64,000 nucleotides of DNA from Desulfatibacillum aliphaticivorans DSM 15576 (GCF_000429905.1 NZ_AUCT01000024.1:47476-111475), one strand, 5' to 3'. Positions 8,601 to 20,741 are shown, counted from the first letter of the stretch. The notes: generated from the sequence alone by a model not told the origin. Program-made: numbers and translations.

Positions 8601-10814
8601 TTATTTCGGATTTGTAAGTCTGTACGCAATTAAAGCCAGTTGACGCAGGTTCACCGGCTTGGACAGCATGGCGGATATACCCATTTTTGCAGCGTTTTCC
8701 CTGGAAACTTTGTCCGAGTACCCCGTGCATAGAACCACGGGCAGCCCCGGAAATTTTTCCTGAACGTATAAGGCCAGCTGGTCGCCTGTAAAGCCGGGCA
8801 TGGAATAGTCTGTAACAAGCAAGTCAAAGCGCTTTTCCGCGGACTCCAAGGCCTTAATGGCTTCCTTTCCATCAAAAGCGGTGACCGTTTCATAGCCTAG
8901 CCGATTCAGCATTTGCTTGGTCATCTGCACAAGAGAGGGCTCGTCGTCCACAAGCAGGATGCGCCCGGAGCCATTGGGCAAAGGCGTCTGGGCCGATTTG
9001 TTCTGCGCTTCCGGGACGCCTTTGGCCAAGGGCAAAAGGATGCAGAAGCATGTCCACTCGCCCAATTTACTGCTGACCTGAATGGTTCCTCCCAGTTTGG
9101 AGACAATGGAATGGGCCACGGCCAGGCCGATGCCGGCGCCTTCGCCCACGCCTTTGGTGGTAAAGTAGGGTTCGAAAATCTTATCCAGGTTTTCCGGCGC
9201 AATGCCGTGTCCGCTATCCTTGATGGTCAACCGGGCATAGGGGCCGGGCTCCAAATTCTTGTCGGCCGAATCTTTGCCCGGAGAAATATAATCCTGCTCC
9301 AGCAAGATTTCCAGGAGCCCTTCCCGGCTTCCCATAGCGTGGGAGGCGTTGGCGCACATGTTCATCAGCACCCTTTGTATCTGCGTGGGGTCGGCGTTGA
9401 CCACAAAGTGCAAGGGGGCGAGTTTGCTCACCACGGCGATGTTGGGTGGCAGCGAGGCCTTGACCAGCCGAAGTGCGTCGCTAACCTGGACGCCCAGATC
9501 CAGGGGGCGCGGGTGATCTTCGGCCTTACTGCCGAAAATAAGGATTTGGCGCACCAGGTCTTTAGCCCGGTTCGCCGCAGCCACAATTTCAGAAAGATTC
9601 TCCCTGGCTTGCGGATCATGGGCGAAGTCCTCGGAGAGCATTTCGGCGTAGCCCAAAACCGGAGAAAGCATGTTGTTGAAGTCATGGGCTATGCCCCCTG
9701 CCAGGCGGCCGATGGCCTCCATTTTTTGCGCCTGGGCAAGCCGACTTTCCAGCAGCTCCCTTTCCTTTCTGTCTTTTTTATGCTGCGTAATGTCCATTAA
9801 AAGCCCAAAAATCTTCAAATAATCCTGGTCGCCGGCCGAGGGCGCCAAGGCTGCTGAAATCCAGCGTTCCTCCTGATCTTTTGTCCAGGTTTGAAAGACC
9901 AAGGAGCTTTTCCGGCCGGACCGGGCTTTACTAAGCCAGTCCGGAATGGACGTCCGCTGATCCTTGTCCATCAACTCAAAGAAGGATTTGTCCAGCAGAT
10001 CTTCAGGCGCCCATCCCAGCATTTCACGGACCCTGGGGCTGATGTAGGTGAAGCGTCCCTCGGCGTTTACGGAAAAAACCACTTCGGTGATATTTTCCAC
10101 AAGCTGGCGATGCTTGCTTTCGCTTTGCCTCAGAGCCTGCACCGCCGCTTCCTTTTCCCTGGTTTCCAGGCGCAATTCGGCGGCGGCCGCCCTTTCGCCG
10201 TCCAGGGCTTCCTGGAATTCGCGGTTTCGGCTGACGATGACTATGGAGGCGGCAACGGTTAAAAACAGAAAATTCGTGCTGATGGAAATCCATAGAAACA
10301 GGCGTTTTTCCGGCGCAACATCCCAGGTCAAATATCCCTGGCCGGCCGCTATACCCACAGCAGCCAATAGGATGAAGTTAAGGGCTACGGAGGCTTTCGC
10401 CGCCCGCGCTCCGAAAAAGCCCGCCGTCATAATCTGAAAGGTGAATAAATATAATATGCCCGCACGCAAAGGCCCTGCAAAAAACAGCACGGCGCCGCCC
10501 ACAAGATAGGTAAGCACCATAAAGTGCAGGATGACCATCTCGCGGGAAACGCTCTTCCGCCTGAGGTACACAAGGGAGAGCCACAGGAAAAACAGGACGT
10601 CCATCACGACCAGGCCCCACTTGTTTTCCTGCATCATAAAAATGTTGCTGATAATGAGGGATACGCCGCCAAGTGCAATGACCCCGAAGAACAGCGCCTG
10701 AAGGACTCTGTCCTTCTCCATGGTCCATCCGTCGGGAGCCTCTCTTAACCTATCCAGAAATGAGTCCATGGCGCTTTTATCGGGGGGAGATGGAAATTTA
10801 TTCTGGTCCGGCAT
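8601..10814 (-). CDS. Membrane-bound hybrid sensor histidine kinase (TM-PAS-HisKA-HATPase-REC)
   Basis: A 737-residue hybrid kinase. About six hydrophobic segments occupy residues 35-205, then a short coiled coil, and a PAS domain at about 225-350 (ENITEVVFSVNAEGRFTYISP). The HisKA H-box is AIGRLAGGIAHDFNNMLSP, near residue 370. HATPase motifs include NMCANASHAMGSR and the G-boxes DSGHGIAPENLDKIFEPYF and GAGIGLAVAHSIV. A receiver domain forms the last ~120 residues (ILLVDDEPSL and LLVTDYSMPGF, with D in the phospho-acceptor position). ATG 10814 follows GGAGGAGG. The signal and downstream target are unknown; no separate response regulator is adjacent. Confidence 0.94.
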   Translation of the reverse strand: MPDQNKFPSPPDKSAMDSFLDRLREAPDGWTMEKDRVLQALFFGVIALGGVSLIISNIFMMQENKWGLVVMDVLFFLWLSLVYLRRKSVSREMVILHFMVLTYLVGGAVLFFAGPLRAGILYLFTFQIMTAGFFGARAAKASVALNFILLAAVGIAAGQGYLTWDVAPEKRLFLWISISTNFLFLTVAASIVIVSRNREFQEALDGERAAAAELRLETREKEAAVQALRQSESKHRQLVENITEVVFSVNAEGRFTYISPRVREMLGWAPEDLLDKSFFELMDKDQRTSIPDWLSKARSGRKSSLVFQTWTKDQEERWISAALAPSAGDQDYLKIFGLLMDITQHKKDRKERELLESRLAQAQKMEAIGRLAGGIAHDFNNMLSPVLGYAEMLSEDFAHDPQARENLSEIVAAANRAKDLVRQILIFGSKAEDHPRPLDLGVQVSDALRLVKASLPPNIAVVSKLAPLHFVVNADPTQIQRVLMNMCANASHAMGSREGLLEILLEQDYISPGKDSADKNLEPGPYARLTIKDSGHGIAPENLDKIFEPYFTTKGVGEGAGIGLAVAHSIVSKLGGTIQVSSKLGEWTCFCILLPLAKGVPEAQNKSAQTPLPNGSGRILLVDDEPSLVQMTKQMLNRLGYETVTAFDGKEAIKALESAEKRFDLLVTDYSMPGFTGDQLALYVQEKFPGLPVVLCTGYSDKVSRENAAKMGISAMLSKPVNLRQLALIAYRLTNPK

Positions 10815-10907
10815 CACGCCTCCTCCGGGGGGGGCTGCATTGGTTGGGCCTTCTGCATTGATGGTGGAGTTGTTGGTGGAGCGGCGTCACTGCATTTGGG
10901 CCAATGT

Positions 10908-10940
10908 CCGCCCGGCGCTGCAAAGGCGGCCGCCGGGCGG
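10908..10940. other. Hairpin between AICAR transformylase and histidine kinase genes
   Basis: CCGCCCGGCG (10908-10917) and CGCCGGGCGG (10931-10940) are perfectly complementary around a 13-nt loop. There is no T-run on the minus strand after it, so it is not a classic terminator; it may process or attenuate the minus-strand transcript. Confidence 0.6.
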
Positions 10941-10967
10941 TCGTTCATGCTTTGTTGGGAATTGGCG

Positions 10968-12218
<1,251 letters not shown>

Positions 12219-12229
12219 AGGGCCTCTCT

Positions 12230-14350
12230 TCACTCGAAATCAATATGTTTAAAGGATTCCTTAACTTCTTCCACAAGCTCCTGATTGTCCTTGGTTCCCA
12301 GCCCCAAAGTGCTGAGAATGTCCACCATGCCCAGTGGATTGAATTGCTTTACGTCGGCCAGGCCGCTCCCGAACATGTGGCTCAGGAGGTTGCCGTACGC
12401 GACGATGTGGACAAGCAGGCTGTCCTCTTCCGCCTGAAAAGGCTTGTGGTGATGCTTGGCGCACCGCACAAGGCTTTCCGGCAGGCCCCATTTTTTAAGC
12501 AGCATTTCGCCGATCATGGAGTGGTCGAAACCCAGGATCTGTTTTTCCGCTTCCGCGCTCACAATCTGAGCCATGGCCTGCCTTTTTCGAATGACCGGAT
12601 ATTGCTCCGGCAAACGCAGTAATATAGCTAATTTCCCTATATCATGCAAGACTCCAGCGGCCATTGCCGCCTCCGGGTCCTGATAACCCACGGCCCTGGC
12701 CGCGCAGCGGGCGGCCAGGCCGCATTCCATGGAATGCAGCCACAGGTTTTGGGCGAACATGGCCGAAGATTGTTTAACCGAGGAAAACACGGAATTGGCG
12801 GAGGTGATTAACACGACGCTGCGCACTGCCTTTTGCCCAAGGCGGGAAAGGGCCACATTCAGGTTGCTGATGTGCTCGCCCCGGCTGTACAGGGCGGAGT
12901 TGCTCACCCTGATGATTCTGGCCACCAGGGCGGGATCTTTGTTCAGGGCTTCCGCAAGATCCCTTAAGGAGGAGTCCGGGTCCCCCAATAACTCAAGGGC
13001 CTTGATCACCACCCGCGGCATGGGGGGAAGGTCCTCGATTGCCTCCACAATGACGCTGGCCTTGTCTCTGGCCAGGGACCGGGGAATGGCTTGGGAAGCG
13101 GTGTTGACAATCTCCGGAGGTAAAGGATCCGGGTGCTTGCCGGTCAAGGTGTTTTCCGGCGTGGGGCTCACCAGCCAACCGATGAGCTCCAGGAAATGAA
13201 AAGGACTCATGCCCATGGACTCTTCCTGAGAGGCGACAAAAGCCAGTATCTGGCTCTGGTCCGAGTTTTCCACGGGAATGATGCCGCACTGCCCGAAAGC
13301 GGGCATTTCGGCAATACCTTCAAAGAGGTCCGTAGGAAAAATTTCGCCCACAAAGGGGGCGCCCGAGTCCAGGACCCACGAAAAAACCGGGTTTTTCCGT
13401 AAATCGCGGTCCGGCACGGGGATGTCCATTTTGCCTTCTTGAGGGTTTTCATGGGAGAAAAACTGCGTGACCATGTGCATGACGCCGTGTTTCGCCTGAA
13501 TAATAAGCGTCAGGTCAAAGTTTTCCTGGCAGAATGCGGCGACCGCCGCCACTTTGGGCTCCAATTCCATGGAGAGGACGATTTTTTCAAAAGACTGGCG
13601 GAACCTGTCGTACAAGGGGTCCGGCTGCGAGTGTTCCGGGACCGGGGATTCCTCTTTGGGTTTTCCAAAAGCCACCCATCCTGATTCATGGGCCTGGGTC
13701 ATGGCCTGCAAGGCCGTGAAGCTGGACATGGGCGCCAACTTTAGGATCGTTTCCATGGACTTGGGCTCTTCGGCCAATTCCATGACCGCCTGGACGTCCG
13801 GAGGCAGGTCCATAGCCATGCGGCCTTCGTCAGTCAGGCTAACCTGACGGGAGACGGGGCCTATGCGTCTGACGGTTTCGTTCCATTCGTCCACACGATG
13901 AAGCAGGTCCAGGATCACGCCCTGGACGGAAAGGCCTTCCTTGGAGGATTCGCCTATCAAAACATCAGAAAAATGAAAATGGCCTTTTTTCAGCAGCAAA
14001 AACTGGAACAGCACTTCACGCACGCCCTGCTCAAGCACCTTGGAAACGGTTTTGTTGTTCGCAACCTGCATGGCCTCCAAAATGTGGGTCAGGGGCAATC
14101 CGGTTTCCTCCTTGATCCTGCTGACCATGGACAAACGCCCCTTGTCCAGGAGCCTCCGCCATATCAGGGAGCGAAAGGACTTGGAATCCGCTTGCGCACT
14201 GTAGGCTGTCAAAATTCTGCCGTCTCTGATTCCGATAAATAAGGAATCGCCGCCAAATGTCACCGTCAAATGGCCTTCCTTTTCCATTTGACCGAGAATC
14301 ATAAGAAGATCCGCGCTATTGAATTTATCCAGTTCCCCTGAAAATATCAT
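12230..14350 (-). CDS. DUF4388-HDOD domain regulatory protein
   Basis: A 706-residue cytoplasmic protein. The N-terminal ~100 residues (IFSGELDKFNSADLLMILGQ) match the DUF4388/PatA-like domain common in deltaproteobacterial regulators. The middle, about 260-420, resembles a degenerate sensory domain. The C-terminal part, from about 470, is an HDOD domain (IEDLPPMPRVVIKALELL) including AGVLHDIGKLAIL, so some HD metal-binding residues are retained. HDOD proteins act in signalling, motility or stress control without a common catalytic activity. ATG 14350 has GGGGGAA ahead. The AICAR transformylase gene starts only 11 bases after its stop, so they are probably co-transcribed. Confidence 0.85.
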   Translation of the reverse strand: MIFSGELDKFNSADLLMILGQMEKEGHLTVTFGGDSLFIGIRDGRILTAYSAQADSKSFRSLIWRRLLDKGRLSMVSRIKEETGLPLTHILEAMQVANNKTVSKVLEQGVREVLFQFLLLKKGHFHFSDVLIGESSKEGLSVQGVILDLLHRVDEWNETVRRIGPVSRQVSLTDEGRMAMDLPPDVQAVMELAEEPKSMETILKLAPMSSFTALQAMTQAHESGWVAFGKPKEESPVPEHSQPDPLYDRFRQSFEKIVLSMELEPKVAAVAAFCQENFDLTLIIQAKHGVMHMVTQFFSHENPQEGKMDIPVPDRDLRKNPVFSWVLDSGAPFVGEIFPTDLFEGIAEMPAFGQCGIIPVENSDQSQILAFVASQEESMGMSPFHFLELIGWLVSPTPENTLTGKHPDPLPPEIVNTASQAIPRSLARDKASVIVEAIEDLPPMPRVVIKALELLGDPDSSLRDLAEALNKDPALVARIIRVSNSALYSRGEHISNLNVALSRLGQKAVRSVVLITSANSVFSSVKQSSAMFAQNLWLHSMECGLAARCAARAVGYQDPEAAMAAGVLHDIGKLAILLRLPEQYPVIRKRQAMAQIVSAEAEKQILGFDHSMIGEMLLKKWGLPESLVRCAKHHHKPFQAEEDSLLVHIVAYGNLLSHMFGSGLADVKQFNPLGMVDILSTLGLGTKDNQELVEEVKESFKHIDFE

Positions 14351-15017
14351 GTTGAGTTCCCCCACGGGGCGATTGTCCGCCCCCAATTACAGAAACTGCA
14401 GGCAGGGCCGCCTTCCTGGCTGTATATTTGATATGTTTATAGATTACCACGCCCTTATACGAGGTGGCAAGGCTGTCCTACACCGGTCCATCCCGGAGGA
14501 ACACCGTGCAAACAAGGCGCCAGAAACACGGCCTGAGTTAAAGGCTGCATAACCGGACGCAACGGACCCTAAATTGCTTAAGGCGCATTTAAACGCTTGG
14601 ACGAGAACTCGTCAATTCAGTATCATAAGTACCACGTTGTAGTACAAAATTCATTGGCGGAACATGCACTTATGCTTTCTTGCAGGATAAAGGGACGCTT
14701 ATAACGCTTCGACAAAATTTATTATTATTGCAGGAATTACTTGCCTGCTCAAAAAAGATGGTATATTCTTTTAATCAAGAAACGGACTTTGGACATAGTT
14801 ATCCAAGGGGGTACGGGAAATCATCAAGCCTTACATGATCCATCCCATTCATTTCGGACTACTTGCCTCACTCTCTGTTTCAATACTGTTCAGTAAATTC
14901 CAACTTGTCCGAAAGCATTACTCCCCTGGTTTGCAGTCTAATCAATCAACTTGCTCTTCTTATAACTGAAACGATGACCTCTTTCCCTTTTGCAAGGTTT
15001 TGCGGTAGACAGATTGT

Positions 15018-15046
15018 TTGATTTTCAACAATAGTAACGGTTTATA
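15018..15046 (+). promoter_or_regulatory. Candidate sigma-70 promoter for the metF-hdrA-mvhD-metV-metF operon
   Basis: TTGATT (15018-15023), a 17-base spacer and TTTATA (15041-15046). If used, it gives an approximately 300-nt 5' leader before metF1. Confidence 0.4.
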
Positions 15047-15197
15047 CCTTTCACGGCCTTACGAAAATCGCGAAAAGCAAACAATTCCTGGCCAGACGCT
15101 GCAAAAGGAGGGATTCCCGAACAACGCGTTCACGGAATCCGGCCCAACGAAGACTGACAATTAAAATTCCTAAACGGACGGATTTTTAGGCGCCAGG

Positions 15198-15222
15198 GAA
15201 GCCGGGACCAAGGCTTCTTTTT
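15198..15222 (+). terminator. Terminator-like hairpin in the metF operon leader (possible attenuator)
   Basis: GAAGCC (15198-15203) pairs with GGCTTC (15212-15217) across an 8-nt loop and TTTTT follows directly. Its place inside the presumed leader, 130 bases before the metF1 ATG, suggests conditional termination rather than end-of-gene termination. Confidence 0.5.
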
Positions 15223-15352
15223 CGAACTCGGTTATACCCCGTTACGTAAAAGTAAAAAAATTTAGCAGGCGCGGCCCGAACTTGAAGCCGCCAGCCCGGT
15301 TAGTCGCCTTGGCGCTGTAGGCGTGTCTAATTCATCTTCCGGAGGATTCTGT

Positions 15353-16291
15353 ATGCAGCTTAGAGACAAGTCTGAGGCCGGACAATTCATTGTTCTGGCG
15401 GAAATGGAGCCCCCCAAAGGGGTGGATGTCACTGATTTTACTGCAAACGCAATCAGGGTAAAAGACCAGGTGGACGCTTTTGTGGTGCCGGAAATGAACA
15501 GCGCGGTCATGCGCATGAGTTCCCTGGGCGCCTCCCTGATTCTGCAGTCCAAGGGGCTGCCCACGGTCATGCAGGTCAATTGCCGGGATAGAAACCGGCT
15601 GGGCCTGCAGGCGGATTTGCTGGCGGCGGGCGCCATCGGGGTGCGGAACGTCATGGCGGTGACGGGAGAGGACCCCAGCTTTGGGGATCACCATCAGGCC
15701 TCGGCTGTATACGACATAGACCTGATTGAGCTGCTTAAAGCCGTCCGGGGCATGACCGAGGGCAAGGACATGGCCGGAGTGGACCTGGCCGGCGCCCCGT
15801 CTTTTTATTGCGGCTCCACGGTCAACGCAGGAGTAAGGGGCAAGGCTCTGCAACTGGAAATTGATGAAATGAAGCGAAAAATGGATGCGGGCGCCAGGTT
15901 CTTCATTACTCCGCCCGTATTTAATATGAACGACCTGAGCGACTTCATGGAAAAGGCGCCCCGGGCCGAAGTCAAGGTCCTGCCCACCGTTCTGCTGTTG
16001 AAATCCGTGGGCATGGCCCGGTACATCGACCGGCATTCCGACCACGTTTCCGTGGGAGACGCCCTGATCAAACGCATCATGAGCGCATCCGACAAAGCAA
16101 GGGAATGCGCCCAGATCGCCGCGGACACCATCCAGGCGGCCAAAAACGCCGGATTGGACGGCGTAATGATAGCCACCTTGGGCTGGGAGCACATGCTGCC
16201 CCAGGTCCTCAACCTCAAACCCACCGAAGCGCAGGACGCGGAACACGACGACCCCAATACTAGCTGGGGCAAACATGCTGGGGGGAAATAG
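15353..16291 (+). CDS. Methylenetetrahydrofolate reductase-family protein (MetF paralog 1)
   Basis: A 312-residue TIM-barrel protein of the MTHFR family, which interconverts methylene-THF and methyl-THF on FAD. The N-terminal AEMEPPKGVDVTDF holds the Glu region of the family. VNCRDRNRLGLQADLL and NVMAVTGEDPSFGDH match the substrate/FAD-binding parts, and VLPTVLLLKSVGMARYID the later strand. GGAGG lies 10 bases before ATG 15353; an upstream extension to 15323 would need GTG and has no RBS. It starts the operon, and hdrA begins one base after its stop. A second MetF closes the operon, so the two may be paired or differ in substrate. Confidence 0.88.
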   Translation: MQLRDKSEAGQFIVLAEMEPPKGVDVTDFTANAIRVKDQVDAFVVPEMNSAVMRMSSLGASLILQSKGLPTVMQVNCRDRNRLGLQADLLAAGAIGVRNVMAVTGEDPSFGDHHQASAVYDIDLIELLKAVRGMTEGKDMAGVDLAGAPSFYCGSTVNAGVRGKALQLEIDEMKRKMDAGARFFITPPVFNMNDLSDFMEKAPRAEVKVLPTVLLLKSVGMARYIDRHSDHVSVGDALIKRIMSASDKARECAQIAADTIQAAKNAGLDGVMIATLGWEHMLPQVLNLKPTEAQDAEHDDPNTSWGKHAGGK

Positions 16292-16292
16292 A

Positions 16293-19200
16293 ATGACCGG
16301 TAGCAGACCTGATAAAAAGGAAGCAACGGGTTCCGTAATGGTCGTGGGCGCCGGGATTGCAGGCATGCAGTCCGCCCTGGATCTGGCCAATTCGGGATAC
16401 TACGTTTACCTGGTGGAAAAGTCATCGGCCATTGGAGGGCTCATGGCCCGGCTGGACAAGACTTTCCCCACCAACGATTGCACCATGTGAGTCATCTCAC
16501 CCAAACTGGTCGAGGTCGGCCGGCATTTGAACATCGAGTTGATCACAGGTGCGGAACTGCAGGAGCTTGAAGGGGAAAGCGGAAACTTTACCGCCAAGGT
16601 CCATCAACGGGCGCGTTTTATCGATCTGGATAAATGCACCAGCTGCGGCGAATGCGCCAAGGCCTGCCCCATCAGCCTGCCTGATGAATTCAACGAGTCC
16701 CTAATGGACAGGAAGGCCGCGTTTAAAAGATACGCCCAGGCCATTCCAGGCGCCTACGCCATCACCAAGATGGGGACGGCCCCCTGCAAGGCCACCTGTC
16801 CGGCCCATGTGAGCATCCAGGGCTACATTGCGCTCATCAACGCAGGCAAGTACGAGGAAGCGCTCAAGCTCTTCAAGCAGGAGCACCCCTTTCCCGGCGT
16901 TTGCGGCCGCGTATGCCACCATCCCTGCGAGGGGGAATGCACGCGCGGAGGAACGGACCAGGCGCTCGCCATCCAATACCTGCACCGTTTTTTGGCGGAT
17001 CACGACTTTGAACTTAAAGACCGTTACGTCCCCCAGGTGGAGGAAGCCAGGGACGAAAAAGTCGCCATCGTAGGCGCGGGCCCCGCCGGGCTGACCACCG
17101 CCTATTTTCTGGCCCAACGGGGATACAAGGTCACGATTTATGAAAAACTGCCCGTGGTCGGCGGCATGATGGCCGTGGGCATCCCCGAATACCGCCTGCC
17201 CCGCGAGGTCATTGCCGCGGAAGTCAAGACCGTCACGGACATGGGCGTGGAAATTAAAACCGGCGTATCCTTTGGAACGGACGTCACCCTGGACAGCCTG
17301 AAAGCCGACGGATTCCAGGCTGTGTTCCTGGCCACGGGCCTCCATGGAGGCCGGGCGCTGAACGTTCCGGGCGAAGATGCGGACGGCATCATTCAGGGCG
17401 TGGACTTTTTGCGGGATACCGCCCTGGGCAAGGACGTGGAGCTTGGCAAGCGGGTGGTCGTCATCGGCGGCGGCAACGTGGCCATTGACGTGGCCCTGGT
17501 GGCCAAGCGCCTGGGCGCGGAAAGCGTCCGCCAGGTCTGTCTGGAATCCCGGGAGGAAATGCCGGCCTGGGATTATGAAGTCCAGGAAGCCCTGGAAAGC
17601 GAAATCGACATTGTAAACTGCTTCGGCCCCAAGGAATTCAAGGTGGAAAACGGCAGGGTCACGGGCCTGGAATTCATGGCCTGCACCTGCGTGTTCGACG
17701 AACAGGGCCGGTTCAATCCGCAATACGATTCGGAAGACTGCACGGCCATGGGCGCGGATACCATCATCGTAGCCATCGGCCAGGCCGCGGATCTTTCCTA
17801 CACCGACGGGCAGGGCATTTCCGTGACTCCGCGCGGCGGCCTGGAGGCTGATCCCGCCACCCTGCAGACGCCTCTTGACTGGGTGTTTTCAGGCGGGGAC
17901 GCATTCTACGGCCCCAAGAGCGTGGTGGACGCCGTGGCCAGCGGCAAAAAGGCTGCGGAAAGCATCCATCGCTTCATCAACGGCCTGGACATGCTGGAAG
18001 GCCGGGAAGAGGACTGGGATTTCTACAAGCCGGAAGTCATTGACGAGCCCTTAAAGGAACGGGTGGAAATGACCTGTCTGCTGCCTGAAGCGCGGTCCGG
18101 CAATTTTGACGAAGTCCACTGCGGCTACAATGAGCAGGAAGCCCTGGAGGAAGCTCAGCGCTGCCTCAAGTGCGGCGTATGCTCCGAATGCTACCAGTGC
18201 GTGGAGGCCTGTCTCGCCGGGGCAGTCCAGCATGACGAAAAAGACAAGGACCTGGAAATCCAGGTGGGATCCGTTATCCTGGCGCCGGGCAGCGAGCCTT
18301 TCGACCCGACTCCGTTCCGGGAGTTCTACCAATACGGGATCAATCCCAACGTCATGACCAGCCTGGAGTTTGAACGCATCCTCTCAGCCTCCGGCCCCAC
18401 CATGGGGCATCTGGCCAGGCCGTCGGACCATAAGGAGCCCAAAAAGATAGCCTGGCTCCAGTGCGTGGGCTCCCGTGACAACAACCGGTGCGGAAACACC
18501 TACTGCAGTTCGGTGTGCTGCATGTACGCCTGCAAGGACGCCATGATCGCCAAGGAGCATTCCGAGGAGGATCTGGACTGCGCCATTTTCTACATGGACA
18601 TGCGCACTTACGGCAAGGACTACGAACAATACCTGAACCGGGCCAGGGACAAGGAAGGAGTCCGGTTTATCAAAGCCAGGGTCCACACCATCGAGGATTT
18701 GAAGGACTCCAGGGACCTGGAAATCCGGTATGCGGACGAAAACGGAGACATGCAAAAGGAAGTCTTTGACATGGTCATCCTGTCCGTGGGCCTCCAGGTT
18801 CAAAAGGACGTGGGCGAGTTGGCCGAACGCCTGGGCGTGGAAGTGGACAAGCATAATTTCGCCGTCACCACGCCGTTCGCCCCTGTGGCCACCACCAGGG
18901 AGGGGGTTTTCGCATGCGGCGTTTTCCAGGGTCCCAAGGACATCCCCACAAGCGTGACGGAAGCCAGCGCAGCGGCCTGCGCCGCCGGGACAGCCCTGGC
19001 CGAAAGCCGCGACACCCTGACCAAATCCGTGGAGATGCCCGGGGAAAAGGACATCTCCCAGGAGGAGCCGCGCATCGGCGTGTTCGTCTGCAGGTGCGGC
19101 ATCAACATTGCGGGCATCGTGGACGTTCCGGCCGTGCAGGATTATGCGGCGAGCCTGCCAAACGTGGTGTACTCGGGCGACAACCTGTTCACGTGCAGCC

Positions 19201-20741
19201 AGGACGCCCAGGACTCCATGAAGGAGCTCATCGAAGAGCACAACATCAACCGGGTGGTTGTGGCCTCATGCACGCCCAAGACCCACGAGCCCATCTTCAT
19301 GGACACGCTCCAAAAAGCCGGGCTCAACAAATACCTGTTCGAAATGGCCAACATCCGCAACCAGAACTCCTGGTGCCATTCCAGCACGCCTGAACAGGCG
19401 ACGGCAAAGGCCAAGGATCTGGTGCGCATGTCCGTGGCCAGGGCCGCGACTTTGAATCCCCTGGAGGAGAAAAAGCTATCGGTCAACCGCAGGTGTCTGG
19501 TGGTGGGCGGAGGCGTGGCCGGTATGACCGCGGCTCTGGCCCTGGGAGACCAGGGATTTGAAGTGGTGCTTCTGGAAAAGGAAGCCCAACTGGGCGGCAT
19601 GGCCCTGAAGCTGACCAAAACCATTGAAGGCGTGACTATCGCCGACAGCCTGGAGCCTTTGGTGAAAAGAGTCCTGGATCATGAAAAGGTCCAGGTGCTG
19701 ACCGACTCCCTGGTTGTGGGATTTTCCGGGTTTAAGGGCAATTTCACCACCGAGGTTCTGGTGGGCCCGGGCATGTATGAACGAAAGATCGACCACGGCG
19801 CGGTTATTTTGGCCACCGGCGCCAGGGAGTACCAGCCCAAGGAATTCCTCTACGGCGAAGACGACCGGGTCATGACCCAGGTGGAGCTCGCCCGCCTGCT
19901 GGCAGACAGCCCGGACGCAGCCATGGACATGGACGTGGTCGCCATGATCCAGTGCGTGGGCTCCCGGAACGAGGAGAACCCCAACTGCAGCCGCATCTGC
20001 TGCCAGGCGGCCGTCAAAAACGCGCTTCACATCAAAAAATCCAATCCCGACGCCGAGGTCTACGTGTTTTACCGGGACATCCGCACCTACGGGACCATGG
20101 AGGAGTATTTCCAGGAAGCCCGCAAGCTGGGGGTCATGTTTTTCCGGTTCCACCAGGACGATCCTCCGGTGGTGGAAGCCTCGGAGGAAGGCGTGTTGAT
20201 AACCTTCAGGGATCTTGTGCTTGGCAAACGCCTGCAATTGGCGGCGGATAACCTGATCCTGTCCGCGGGCATGGTTCCCGAGGAGACCGAGGAGCTTTCC
20301 ACCATCATGAAGGCCGCCCGGAACGCGGACGGATACTTCATGGAAGCCCATGTCAAGCTGCGCCCCGTGGACATGACCACGGAAGGCATCTTCGTGTGCG
20401 GCACGGCCCACAGCCCCAAGCTCTTGTCCGAAAGCGTGGCGCAGGCTTTGGCCGCGGCCTCCCGGGCGACCACCTTTCTGTCTCAGGATAGCCTGACCCT
20501 GTCGGCGGTCAAGGCGGTGGTGGATCAGGAAAAATGCGCATCGTGCCTGATTTGCGTGCGTTCCTGCCCCTTTGGCGTGCCCAGAATTGATGAAACGGGA
20601 AAAAGCATAATAGACCCGGCCCTGTGCCAGGGGTGCGGAGTATGCGCCTCCGAATGCCCGGCCAAGGCCATCCGGCTTAACTGGTATGAGGACGAACAAA
20701 TATTAAGCAAGGTGGAAGCCTTATTGGAGGGAGTTTTATGA
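16293..20741 (+). CDS. hdrA: Selenocysteine-containing HdrA with inserted GltD/NfnB-like NAD(P)H domain
   Basis: A 1482-residue flavin/iron-sulfur protein if the in-frame TGA at 16488-16490 is read as Sec (residue 66). The frame resumes without a break in HdrA sequence: NDCTM-Sec-VISPKLVEVGRHLN, where relatives have Cys. Order: HdrA FAD domain (1-110); [4Fe-4S] motif CTSCGECAKACP (115-126); inserted GltD/NfnB-like unit (~160-570) with its own Cys set, GAGPAGL (261) and GGGNVAIDVA (~392); remainder of HdrA (~620-910); a second HdrA-like unit from VFVCRCGINIAG (~928) with GGGVAGM; two C-terminal 4Fe-4S motifs (~1414-1468). HdrA bifurcates electrons on FAD; the insert should bind NAD(P)H. ATG 16293 follows GGGGG. 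It overlaps mvhD. No hdrB or hdrC is present. Confidence 0.9.
16488..16523 (+). promoter_or_regulatory. In-frame UGA and bacterial SECIS-like hairpin in hdrA
   Basis: TGA is at 16488-16490. Starting 15 bases later, CTGGTC (16506-16511) pairs with GGCCGG (16518-16523) in a 6-bp stem with two G-U pairs. Its hexaloop GAGGTC contains the GGU element known from the E. coli fdhF SECIS loop. Position and loop fit SelB recognition. Confidence 0.75.

Larger units (their letters stand above)
14351..15352. other. 1-kb non-coding region between divergent operons
   Basis: No convincing reading frame on either strand. It is richer in A+T than its surroundings. It holds a candidate promoter (15018-15046), an imperfect GGATTCC/GGAATCC inverted repeat (15111-15117 and 15134-15140), and a terminator-like hairpin (15198-15222), all upstream of metF1. 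No known riboswitch was recognised. Confidence 0.6.

Noticed and set aside
16275..16490. A short pseudogene or frameshifted HdrA N-terminus
   Set aside because: There is no frame change; only one TGA interrupts the frame, at a conserved Cys position with a SECIS-like hairpin, and a second selenoprotein follows in the operon.
19476..20699. 407-residue minus-strand open frame
   Set aside because: Antisense shadow of hdrA without RBS or similarity.
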